Source: Candidatus Fibrimonadaceae bacterium
Lineage (GTDB): Bacteria > Fibrobacterota > Fibrobacteria > Fibrobacterales > Fibrobacteraceae
Reading direction: 5' to 3'
DNA: 49,010 nucleotides
Assembly (NCBI GenBank): GCA_031281265.1
Contig: JAITFO010000005.1
Span: forward strand, 1-49,010
Below the pieces are notes generated by a model, which was not told the origin of the DNA, searched no databases, and saw nothing but the letters and a program-made list of their open reading frames with translations. Below, piece by piece: positions 7,980-15,052 of the stretch (positions within the stretch are counted from its first letter, which is position 1; every line of letters begins with the position of its first letter). The position numbers and the translations under genes were made by a program.

Positions 7980-10094
7980 ATGAATTACATCCCCTTTTTA
8001 AAAAAAATCAAAGTTTTGGCTTTGTCTGTAGCAATGTTTGCAAGTTTTGCGATGGCAGGCGAGGGAAACCTCAACTACTACGGCCAGCTCGGTGTGCATA
8101 AAACGCAGAGTGCGCAGGCCCTTGGGCACGGTCGCTTGGGGATTGGCTTCTTTCTAGAAGGCGCGGGTCTAAATGGCACCCTTGTAGAAGATGACCATTT
8201 TTATATTGAGAACCAACCACATACAGAATTTTACTCCACATCCAAATTTCTTGGCTTAAATCTCTACTCGTTTCTATCTCTTGGGCTTTCTGACTATTTT
8301 GATTTTTCAATAGGTATTCCGGCTTACGGCGAGCTTTTTCAAGTGGATTCCGCTGGGGGGAGAACGGGAATAGATGTAAGCGCGGTCGGGCAGGGGAATT
8401 TATTTCTCTCCTTAAAATTTAGGGCTCCTTTTGACAACTCCTTTCCCCTTGACTTTGCAATTATCCCAAGTTTTGGCTTTAACACCGGCAGAGAAAATGC
8501 GAATAGACTGAATGACTACGGCCCCTGGATTCGCGACCCTATGTTTCTCTACGACCCCAACATAAACGAACCCTATCGTGTAGGCTCCGGTGCAGGGTCT
8601 TCTTACACCAATGCCAATGGTTATTTTAAATTCGGGATTGCGACTACTTTTGATTTTAACAGAATAGGAGCTAACATCCCGCTTTTGTTTCACCTGAATT
8701 ACTCAAATAGAAGAACTCTTGGAACAGAAGGGTCAAATTATCCAATAGTTCAGAGTTTCTCCTCGGCTTTGGAATGGACTCCCATGCAATATGTATCCCT
8801 TTACTCGGAATACTATACCGAGTGGTTGCCCTCAGACAAAAACATTGACGTGGATTTGAATACAGTTTCTGTAGGCGGCTCCTTCCATTTGTCAAAACAT
8901 GTGGATCTGCATCTAGGCGCGCAGATATTCGTGGGAGATAAAGGAAAATACGTAGACCATTTAGCCGTAAATTTTGACAATGAAGGCAATAAAATTAATT
9001 ACAGCGCTAGGCTTATCCCAGACTACGTGGCATTTGGAGGCTTCACCATCAAATTATTCACTATGGATCCTATAGTGGAAGAGGTGGAAGAAGAGGAAGA
9101 GGAATACCGCAACCCCGATACAGACGAAGACGGAGTGTGCGACCCGTGGGTATCGGAAGCAGGAAGGCAACGCGAGTTTAAGAAAACATGCTCAGGCATA
9201 GATCTATGCCCTTATGAAGAAGGCCCTACGTCAAACAAGGGCTGCCCAGAAAAGCAAGCGGAAGTGGCACCCGCTCCAACAATTTTGTTCACCGTAAGCC
9301 CAGATGTTGTAAGCAAAGGGCAGTCCGTTACCCTCACTTGGCAGGTGTCCAACGCCTCCTCGATTGAAATAGAAGGCTTAGGAAAGGTTGAAGCGAGCGG
9401 CTCAAGGAAAGTTAAGCCCACAGCGAACACCACCTATACCCTAAGTGCTACAGGCGATGGCGGTACGCGAGAATCTTCTGTGGAAGTTGAGATAGCGGCA
9501 GGGCCTGTTCCTATTATTCTGTTCAGCGCAAACCCCGAATCCGTACAGACCGGACATTCCGTCTCGCTGAAGTGGGAAGTGACCAACGCTACCGAAGTGA
9601 ACATAGACAACGGCATAGGCAAAGTTCAACTCAAAGGTTCCAAGCAGGTTAAACCCACGAGCAGCATTGCGTACACCTTAACCGCAACAGGAGAAGGCGG
9701 CACTAAATCAGAAACGGTTGAGATTGAAGTGACAGAGCCACCCCCCATTGAAGCAAGGGTGAACCTGCAAGGTGTAACATTTGGCAGCGGCAACGCTACA
9801 TTGACGCCTAATGCCAAAAAAGTTCTTGACGGAGTTGCGGAACAGCTTTTGGCAAACCCAAAAGTCAAAATTGAAATTCAAGGGCACACGGACAATCAGG
9901 GCAAACCTGCGGCAAACCAAGATCTATCCCAGCGCAGAGCAAAATCTGTTGTGGGTTACTTAGCTACCAAGGGTGTTAGCACCAGCCGCATGAAGGCCGT
10001 TGGCTACGGGCAAGATGTACCTATAGCGGACAACAAAACTGCCGAAGGCCGTGAGTTGAACCGCCGTATAGAGATGGTAAGAGTAGATGATTAG
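7980..10094 (+). CDS. OmpA-family outer-membrane protein with TSP3-like linker and two Ig-like repeats
   Basis: The protein has 704 residues. A signal peptide ends at AMA (residue 26). Residues about 27-385 are rich in aromatic, alternating segments and look like an outer-membrane beta barrel. An acidic run then leads into DTDEDGVCDPW and further Cys/Asp residues, resembling a calcium-binding thrombospondin type 3 repeat. Two similar Ig-like repeats of about 80 residues follow (about 430-510 and 515-595), each with GQSVTLTWQVSNA or GHSVSLKWEVTNA and a TYTL(S/T)ATG strand. The C-terminal OmpA domain (about 600-704) has the peptidoglycan-binding GHTDN...LSQRRA...NRRIE pattern. It probably links outer membrane and cell wall. 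The start codon follows the -10 box by 7 nt with no Shine-Dalgarno site. Confidence 0.87.
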   Translation: MNYIPFLKKIKVLALSVAMFASFAMAGEGNLNYYGQLGVHKTQSAQALGHGRLGIGFFLEGAGLNGTLVEDDHFYIENQPHTEFYSTSKFLGLNLYSFLSLGLSDYFDFSIGIPAYGELFQVDSAGGRTGIDVSAVGQGNLFLSLKFRAPFDNSFPLDFAIIPSFGFNTGRENANRLNDYGPWIRDPMFLYDPNINEPYRVGSGAGSSYTNANGYFKFGIATTFDFNRIGANIPLLFHLNYSNRRTLGTEGSNYPIVQSFSSALEWTPMQYVSLYSEYYTEWLPSDKNIDVDLNTVSVGGSFHLSKHVDLHLGAQIFVGDKGKYVDHLAVNFDNEGNKINYSARLIPDYVAFGGFTIKLFTMDPIVEEVEEEEEEYRNPDTDEDGVCDPWVSEAGRQREFKKTCSGIDLCPYEEGPTSNKGCPEKQAEVAPAPTILFTVSPDVVSKGQSVTLTWQVSNASSIEIEGLGKVEASGSRKVKPTANTTYTLSATGDGGTRESSVEVEIAAGPVPIILFSANPESVQTGHSVSLKWEVTNATEVNIDNGIGKVQLKGSKQVKPTSSIAYTLTATGEGGTKSETVEIEVTEPPPIEARVNLQGVTFGSGNATLTPNAKKVLDGVAEQLLANPKVKIEIQGHTDNQGKPAANQDLSQRRAKSVVGYLATKGVSTSRMKAVGYGQDVPIADNKTAEGRELNRRIEMVRVDD

Positions 10095-10103
10095 GAGAGT
10101 TTT

Positions 10104-10844
10104 ATGATAAGTCTAAAAGGCAAAAACGCCATAGTCACGGGAGCTACTCGTGGCATTGGCTTGGAAATTTCAAAAGTTTTAGCCGAGAACGGTGCGAACG
10201 TAGCTATACTGGACATCCAGCTAGGCGATGGTTCCGCCATAAAAGAAGTTGAGGCACTGGGAGTTACCTGCAAAGGCTATGCTTGCGACGTGTCTAACCC
10301 CGAAGCTGTTGACGAAGTGTTCAAACAGATTTTAGCGGACTTTAGCAAGGTGGATATTCTGGTGAACAACGCCGGCATAACCCGCGACAACCTGCTTATC
10401 CGCATGAAGCAGGAAGATTTTGATTCCGTTCTGAATGTGAATTTGCGTTCTGCCTTTATATGCACAAAGGCCTTAAGCTCGCACATGATGCGCAACCGCT
10501 CAGGGCGCATAATAAACATGGCTTCTATAAACGGCATCCGTTGCCAAGCCGGACAAGCTAACTATGCAGCCTCCAAAGCTGGCATAATAGGCTTAACAAA
10601 ATCCAATGCTATGGAGTTTGCGGCACGTGGCGTAACGGTTAATGCCATAGCCCCAGGCTTTATAAAAACCGCCATGACCGAGAAGCTAGCCCCGGAGGTT
10701 ATAGCCAAATACAAAGAGGCAATACCCCTAAAAGATTTAGGCAACCCTCGTGACGTGGCTAATGCCGTTGCATTTTTGGCCTCGGATGAAGCTGCTTACA
10801 TAACAGGTCAAGTACTTGGTGTGGATGGCGGATTAGGGGCTTAA
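10104..10844 (+). CDS. fabG: 3-oxoacyl-[acyl-carrier-protein] reductase
   Basis: FabG reduces 3-ketoacyl-ACP with NADPH in fatty-acid elongation. The 246-residue short-chain dehydrogenase has the cofactor motif TGATRGIG at 12-19, NNAG at 88-91, and the catalytic Ser141, Tyr154 and Lys158. It ends in the family pattern ITGQVLGVDGG. A strong TAGGAGAG Shine-Dalgarno site precedes the ATG, and the gene begins 9 bp after the OmpA-family stop, so it can be co-transcribed with it. acpP follows after a hairpin and a separate promoter. The fabG-acpP order is common in bacteria. Confidence 0.95.
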   Translation: MISLKGKNAIVTGATRGIGLEISKVLAENGANVAILDIQLGDGSAIKEVEALGVTCKGYACDVSNPEAVDEVFKQILADFSKVDILVNNAGITRDNLLIRMKQEDFDSVLNVNLRSAFICTKALSSHMMRNRSGRIINMASINGIRCQAGQANYAASKAGIIGLTKSNAMEFAARGVTVNAIAPGFIKTAMTEKLAPEVIAKYKEAIPLKDLGNPRDVANAVAFLASDEAAYITGQVLGVDGGLGA

Positions 10845-10847
10845 AGT

Positions 10848-10869
10848 CCCCCCGCTACCCTGCGGGTGG
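10848..10869 (+). repeat. CCCCCCGYTA hairpin element (copy 1)
   Basis: The element CCCCCCGCTACCCTGCGGG folds with a CCCGC/GCGGG stem and lies between the fabG stop and the acpP -10 box. A close relative lies at 31054-31078 just before the nuoA -10. Its first half also occurs at 13049-13061, inside the coding sequence of the PEGA-like gene. It may act as a terminator for fabG. Confidence 0.55.
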
Positions 10870-10872
10870 AAA

Positions 10873-10884
10873 ATTTTCTACATT
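10873..10884 (+). promoter_or_regulatory. acpP promoter -10 region
   Basis: TTTTCTACATT contains a TACATT box (10879-10884) directly after the GC-rich hairpin. The start codon is 35 nt further on, leaving a leader with AAGGAGA, so this promoter gives a conventional leadered mRNA. Confidence 0.55.
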
Positions 10885-10919
10885 TACAACACAAACATAT
10901 TTCTTTAAGGAGAAAGACG

Positions 10920-11156
10920 ATGGCTAATGAAATTGCTGATAAAGTGAAAAAAGTTATCCTTGACAAATTGGACGTTAAGGAAGAGCAAATTGTTGAAGGG
11001 GCTTCCTTTACAACAGATTTGGGAGCCGATTCTTTAGACCGCACCGAGCTTATAATGGGTTTGGAAGACGAGTTCAAAGTTGAAATTCCCGATACGGTTT
11101 CGGAAAAATTCCAGACCGTTGGTGATGTTATAAAGTTCCTAGCTGAGAAGCAGTAG
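10920..11156 (+). CDS. acpP: Acyl carrier protein
   Basis: ACP carries growing acyl chains on a phosphopantetheine arm. It has 78 residues, is acidic, and has the attachment site GADSLDRTEL with Ser38. The ATG at 10920 is chosen because it gives the standard MANEIADKVK start and is preceded by AAGGAGA; an in-frame ATG at 10866 would add 18 unrelated residues that overlap the promoter. It lies between fabG and rnc, a familiar arrangement. Confidence 0.97.
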   Translation: MANEIADKVKKVILDKLDVKEEQIVEGASFTTDLGADSLDRTELIMGLEDEFKVEIPDTVSEKFQTVGDVIKFLAEKQ

Positions 11157-11211
11157 TACAGAAGCTGGGTTAATTAATACAGAAACTGGGGTTAATTAAT
11201 GCAGAAACTGG
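11157..11211 (+). repeat. Imperfect tandem repeat of about 22 bp leading into rnc
   Basis: The unit TACAGAAGCTGGGTTAATTAA (11157-11177) is followed by a second copy with one substitution and one extra G (11178-11199). A partial third copy (11200-11211) encodes the start of RNase III. The rnc ATG is created at the junction of copies two and three. Confidence 0.7.
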
Positions 11212-11924
11212 AGCAAATTTTAAATTGCTCCTTTAAAAACAAAGACTTGCTAAAACAAGCCTTTACCCATAGCTCTTGCAAGCAAGAGCATTCTGTTTTG
11301 GATTACGAAACCTACGAGCGTTTGGAGTTTTTGGGAGATTCCGTTGTTGATTTTTTGACAACGGAGTTTTTGTATTTGAAATACGGCAGAGAAGACGAAG
11401 GGTTGCTCTCAAAAAAGAAATCTGCCATTGTGAGCGGCACAGTACTTGCGACCGTAGCTAAAAACTTAAAGTTATATTCCTATTTGATAGTCGCTAAAGA
11501 AGTGGATAAAAAGAACCCTGCGCTTTTGGCAGATGTTTTTGAAGCGCTTGTTGGTGCTGTATATCTGGACATGGGCATTGAAAAATGCAGGGAAATCCTC
11601 TCGGAGTTTCTCTTTTCTAAAGAGGACGAGATTTTGCAAAGCGAGGTGTTCCAAAACCCCAAGGCACTTTTAAACGAAAAAACCCAAGAGCTGGGGCTTG
11701 GCACGCCTGTGTACGAAACTTTGGAGGAATGGGGGGAAGTTCACAAAAGAAAGTTCAGGATGGCGGTTAGCGCAGGTGATAAGCTCTTGGGCAAAGGGAT
11801 TGGCTTTTCCAAAAAGGAAGCCGAGCAAAATGCCGCAAAAGAGGCTTTAGAAACTTATGGAAAAACCTACCCCAGCCAAAAGCAGGGAAAGCCCTATAAG
11901 TCCGGCACCAAAAGCCATCTTTGA
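11199..11924 (+). CDS. rnc: Ribonuclease III
   Basis: RNase III cuts double-stranded RNA in rRNA processing and mRNA decay. The 241-residue protein has the catalytic signature ERLEFLGDSV at 40-49, a second acidic site in DVFEALVGAVYLD, and a C-terminal double-stranded RNA-binding domain (about 160-225) with KxAEQNAAKEAL. The start lies inside a tandem duplication, with GGGG as the only Shine-Dalgarno-like run. The last 78 bp overlap the 3' end of the convergent PEGA-like gene on the other strand, so the Lys/Ser-rich tail PSQKQGKPYKSGTKSHL is overprinted and may be a late extension. Confidence 0.95.
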   Translation: MQKLEQILNCSFKNKDLLKQAFTHSSCKQEHSVLDYETYERLEFLGDSVVDFLTTEFLYLKYGREDEGLLSKKKSAIVSGTVLATVAKNLKLYSYLIVAKEVDKKNPALLADVFEALVGAVYLDMGIEKCREILSEFLFSKEDEILQSEVFQNPKALLNEKTQELGLGTPVYETLEEWGEVHKRKFRMAVSAGDKLLGKGIGFSKKEAEQNAAKEALETYGKTYPSQKQGKPYKSGTKSHL

Positions 11925-13085
11925 ATTGCCAGCTTTTATCGCTTTGTGGTTTTCTTCCACTCTGGCTTGAAAATTCCTCCCGCCAAAGGCTGGAATTTCC
12001 AGTTCTCTTTTTATATCCCTTGCCTCTTTGTAATCGTATTGAGCAAGAACAAAAAGCGTGGAACCCGCTATGAAAGGGCCTATGCTCCCGCCTAAAAGCC
12101 CCAAGCCTACATCTCTTTTTAGCTGGCTTTTCACAAATAAATTCTGCTCGTAAATTTTTTGCGGGTCTGTGATAGGGGTCAACTGCACGTGCTGAACCTG
12201 TTTTTCCACTGCGTCAATTTTCACGTTCAGCAATGTATCGTTATAACCTTTGTGAAAAATCCGGACTTGTGTCTCCCCTGGGATGCCCCGCAAATCGTGA
12301 GGGGTTTTGCCAAGCGCTTTTAAATTCACATCCAAAAGCCCTGCCGGAAAAACCAAAGCTCCGCTGGGATATGAGTTTATCTCCGTGCTGGGGAAGGAAC
12401 GTTTTAATTCCAAAGCTATTCTTACGGTGTCTTTTGGGATTAGCGTTTTTTTTGCCGACCATATATTATCGCCGGAACTCCAATAGGCAGAAACTTGCGC
12501 AACGGAACTGTTGTCCGAGAATTCGCACGGAGAATGGCAAACTGCCTCTCCGTTAAGCATAACTACTGCATTGTCGGGATTGGTCTCAACTTTTATGATG
12601 GCTTTTCTGTCTTTAGAAGGCTCAAAATGCAAATTTTTCCCCGTTATGCCGGCTAACAATTTCAACACAACTCCGCTTCTAATTACCTCGTCCCATGCGA
12701 GCGGTGCAACTATTTTCACATCTGTCTGCGGGGTTGTGTTCCCTGCAAGCCAGTCTATGCGAAACCGTATGCTCACGGAATCTTTGCCCTCTGCCTTTAA
12801 TCGCCCTCTGAACAAGCCCTGCGCACCCAACGCCCGCGCCGAGGATACTGCGCATTCTATGGTTGCACATTCGGCAAAACGCCCCTGATCAACTTTTTTA
12901 GGATCAAAGCTCGCTTCCTTCAAAATTTGCATAACCGATTTTTCCCATAAAACCGTGATATTGCTATCTATATCGGATTCCAGCGGCAACATCAAAAGAG
13001 GCGCCGAATTTGCGATATTAAAGAGAAAGAACAGGGCTAATAGTAGCCTCCCCCCGTTAGCTAATTTACCATGTTTCTTACCCAT
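11847..13085 (-). CDS. Secreted/envelope protein with PEGA-like domain
   Basis: Unrecognised beyond domain type. The 412-residue protein has an N-terminal hydrophobic segment (about 13-28) ending near NSA, probably a signal sequence. The middle has beta-rich stretches such as VETNPDNAVVMLNGEAVCHSP and SYPSGALVFPAGLLDV...GKTPHDLRGIPG, which follow the PEGA pattern of surface and lipoprotein domains. Two hydrophobic helices near 325-345 and 388-408 suggest membrane association at the C-terminus. It is third in an operon after two lipoproteins; its ATG overlaps the preceding gene by 25 bp. Its 3' end overlaps rnc. A direct role is unknown. The operon is divergent from an ECF sigma factor, so stress or envelope control is possible. 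Confidence 0.65.
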   Translation of the reverse strand: MGKKHGKLANGGRLLLALFFLFNIANSAPLLMLPLESDIDSNITVLWEKSVMQILKEASFDPKKVDQGRFAECATIECAVSSARALGAQGLFRGRLKAEGKDSVSIRFRIDWLAGNTTPQTDVKIVAPLAWDEVIRSGVVLKLLAGITGKNLHFEPSKDRKAIIKVETNPDNAVVMLNGEAVCHSPCEFSDNSSVAQVSAYWSSGDNIWSAKKTLIPKDTVRIALELKRSFPSTEINSYPSGALVFPAGLLDVNLKALGKTPHDLRGIPGETQVRIFHKGYNDTLLNVKIDAVEKQVQHVQLTPITDPQKIYEQNLFVKSQLKRDVGLGLLGGSIGPFIAGSTLFVLAQYDYKEARDIKRELEIPAFGGRNFQARVEENHKAIKAGNSKMAFGAGLIGLSLLLAGVGFSISF

Positions 13086-13795
13086 ACGCTTCTAATCTCC
13101 GAATAAAATGCGGTGTCTTGGTTAGACAGTTTAACTCCCCAATAATAAGCCTGTTTGTTTAACGGAGGTTTCAAAGTTTTATTCTCCAAAGCTTTTCCCT
13201 CTATCCAAAGCAAGGTTTCGTCTTCCAAAACTTTTGCATCTGAAGAAACATAAACGGTGTCTTCCCACGTTTCCCATGTATCTATACCGCTTATACGGTA
13301 CTCAAATACAAGCGTTTCGCTTCTCTGAGCCTCGTAACCGTCCACCGGAGAGAGCATGGTGACTTTAAGCGGCTCGTCTATTCTAAGACGTGCGCTTTCG
13401 CTGATGGAGTCTCCAAAAACATCCACAAAAACCAGTTTTACAAAATGCTCGCCGAAAGTCACTTTATTAAATTCATCAGATGAATGAATAGTGTCTTTGT
13501 CCACAATCCAAAGATAATCCTTTATGTAGCAAACATCCAAATTCTTCAAGGAAAAATAAGCATGTCTACTGTTTATCACCCAACAATTATTGACGGTGCA
13601 ATCTCCAAAATTCATATAAAAAGCGCAATTCTTTATCCCAGTTTCTATAAACCCAATCAAATACACTTTATTGAGGTATGTTTCGTAATCAATTGCATCT
13701 ATCCAAATATGCCGATTACTTTCATTGCTGGCTTTATCGCTATCGGAACAGGAGATAGCGAGCAGAAAAGCAGCCAATAACGCAAACCATTTCAT
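13061..13795 (-). CDS. Lipoprotein of unknown function
   Basis: The 244-residue product starts with a lipoprotein signal, LLAAFLLAISC, giving a lipidated Cys at residue 16. The ATG at 13795 overlaps the stop of the preceding lipoprotein as ATGA, which favours it over a GTG 12 bp upstream. The mature part is beta-rich, with LWIVDKDTI and a C-terminal fibronectin-like strand pattern (LSPVDGYEAQRSETLVFEY, YYWGVKLSNQD). A similar LWIVENKNSL occurs in the upstream lipoprotein, so the two may be distant paralogues. I recognise no enzyme motif. Confidence 0.7.
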   Translation of the reverse strand: MKWFALLAAFLLAISCSDSDKASNESNRHIWIDAIDYETYLNKVYLIGFIETGIKNCAFYMNFGDCTVNNCWVINSRHAYFSLKNLDVCYIKDYLWIVDKDTIHSSDEFNKVTFGEHFVKLVFVDVFGDSISESARLRIDEPLKVTMLSPVDGYEAQRSETLVFEYRISGIDTWETWEDTVYVSSDAKVLEDETLLWIEGKALENKTLKPPLNKQAYYWGVKLSNQDTAFYSEIRSVWVRNMVN

Positions 13796-14418
13796 GGCAA
13801 ACTCCACGTGGAATCCAAATGGGTTTCAAACCCATATTTATTTGTGGCTACTAAACGTATTACGTCATTTTTCTGCAAAGCATAGCCCAGTTGCAGGGAA
13901 TCTTTAGTTAAAGTTGTATCCATAACCAAAAAACCATATTTACTGAACAGCGAAAATTTATAGGTTAAAGAATCGCCGATGTTAGTGCTGTCTTTATCCA
14001 TGCAATTCCATTTAAAAATCGGAGAGCCTTGAAAAATTTTTACGCTAAGGCCTTTGCAAACAGGAAGGCTAGAAACTCTCAGGAGCAAACTATCTCTGTA
14101 TATATCAAAAAAATGATCCTGTACATAAAACTTAATATTGTAAAGCCCGTTCTCATTAAAGCTTCTCTTAAATTCCAAATCGGGATAGAAAAGCGGATAG
14201 TTTAGAGAATTTTTATTTTCTACTATCCATAAATATTCCACATAGTCTGGCGAAGGGGTTATCACAGCTTGGAAACTCACCTCTTGACCTACCAAAACAG
14301 TATCGGAATTGTTTAAAATCTTAAAAAATATACGCGGGGCTGCTTCGTTATATACAACATCATCAGAGCAAGATATTAGGAATAAAAAGAAGAATGGCAG
14401 GAATGGCAGGAACAACAT
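13792..14418 (-). CDS. Lipoprotein with PKD-like fold, unknown function
   Basis: The product has 208 residues and begins MLFLPFLPFFFLFLISC, a lipoprotein signal with Cys17. The frame stays open upstream to 14643, but that extension crosses the sigma-factor gene and its control region, so I take ATG 14418. The mature protein has a PKD-like pattern (VLVGQEVSFQAVITPSPDYVE, followed by Y-WIVE and GLYNIKFYVQD). It is the first gene of a three-gene operon with tight stop-start overlap to the next lipoprotein. No binding partner can be named from sequence. Confidence 0.65.
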   Translation of the reverse strand: MLFLPFLPFFFLFLISCSDDVVYNEAAPRIFFKILNNSDTVLVGQEVSFQAVITPSPDYVEYLWIVENKNSLNYPLFYPDLEFKRSFNENGLYNIKFYVQDHFFDIYRDSLLLRVSSLPVCKGLSVKIFQGSPIFKWNCMDKDSTNIGDSLTYKFSLFSKYGFLVMDTTLTKDSLQLGYALQKNDVIRLVATNKYGFETHLDSTWSLP

Positions 14419-14454
14419 AAGTAAAAAGTAGAAAATCGCAAAAACGTCAACACT

Positions 14455-14500
14455 TGTTTGCAAAATGCAATTTTGTGCAAACAGCTGTTTGCAAAATGCA
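14455..14500. promoter_or_regulatory. Operator-like repeats between the ECF sigma gene and the lipoprotein operon
   Basis: TGTTTGCAAAATGCA occurs twice in direct orientation (14455-14469 and 14486-14500). Between them ATTTTGTGCAAACA (14470-14483) is the inverted form of the first copy with one extra base, so the first two arms make a near-perfect palindrome. The cluster lies in the 126-bp gap between two divergent start codons, which fits a regulator-binding site. Confidence 0.55.
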
Positions 14501-14544
14501 GCCCAAAGGGCAAAAAAAGCAAAAAACAATATAACTTTGGCAAA

Positions 14545-15006
14545 ATGAACATACAGACTATTTGGAAAGAATATGCGGATTTTGTGCTCAAAATATGTTT
14601 GCGCCATGTGGACAACATGGCAGAAGCAGAAGACATTCGCCAAGAAGTTTTTTTGAAAATTTGGAACAGCAAAAAAAAATTCAAAAAACAGTCCTCCGTC
14701 AAAACATGGCTCTATTCAATAGCGCGCAACTGCTGCATAGATTTTTTTAGAATAGCGGGCAGGCATAGAAACATGGTTTACGAATTTCTGCGGGAAGAGA
14801 AACTTTGCCTGCGAGACTGCCATTCGCCCCTTTGGAAGGTAGGCAGAATTTCCGAAATGCCCTGCCCCATTTCGCAGCTATTTATTGAGCTTCATTTTGG
14901 GGAAGGCTGGAGCAAAGAGGAAATCGCGCAAGTTTTTGGGTTTACCCCCGACCACGTAAATAAACGTATACAAACAGCCGTACAACATTTACAGAAAATT
15001 CTGTAG
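14545..15006 (+). CDS. ECF-family RNA polymerase sigma factor
   Basis: The 153-residue protein has region 2 at about 10-80, with AEDIRQEVFLKIW and KTWLYSIARNCCIDFFR, and region 4 at about 115-150, with WSKEEIAQVFGFTPDHVNKRIQTAVQHL, the helix-turn-helix that reads the -35 box. The ATG at 14545 is chosen because it begins at region 2; the frame extends upstream only through the repeats at 14455-14500. No anti-sigma gene follows. The likely targets are the divergent lipoprotein/PEGA-like genes, but that is inference from position. The stop codon TAG lies in the first bases of a hairpin repeat. Confidence 0.85.
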   Translation: MNIQTIWKEYADFVLKICLRHVDNMAEAEDIRQEVFLKIWNSKKKFKKQSSVKTWLYSIARNCCIDFFRIAGRHRNMVYEFLREEKLCLRDCHSPLWKVGRISEMPCPISQLFIELHFGEGWSKEEIAQVFGFTPDHVNKRIQTAVQHLQKIL

Positions 15007-15031
15007 GGGCGACCGCAAGGGTCGCCCCTAC
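15003..15031 (+). repeat. GTAGGGGCGACC hairpin repeat (copy A)
   Basis: A perfect 12-bp stem, GTAGGGGCGACC with GGTCGCCCCTAC, and a 5-nt loop. The sigma-factor stop codon is formed by its first bases. It is followed at once by GGAATTTTC and the TACATT box of the next gene. Relatives lie at 22094-22123, 25836-25864 and 45678-45699. Confidence 0.75.
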
Positions 15032-15052
15032 GGAATTTTCTACATTTTATAC

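Noticed and set aside
14458-14544. Upstream extension of the ECF sigma factor
   Set aside because: The extra 29 codons are made of the operator-like repeats and precede region 2, so the start at 14545 is preferred.
14419-14643. Upstream extension of the first lipoprotein
   Set aside because: It crosses the divergent sigma gene; the lipoprotein signal at 14418 explains the real start.
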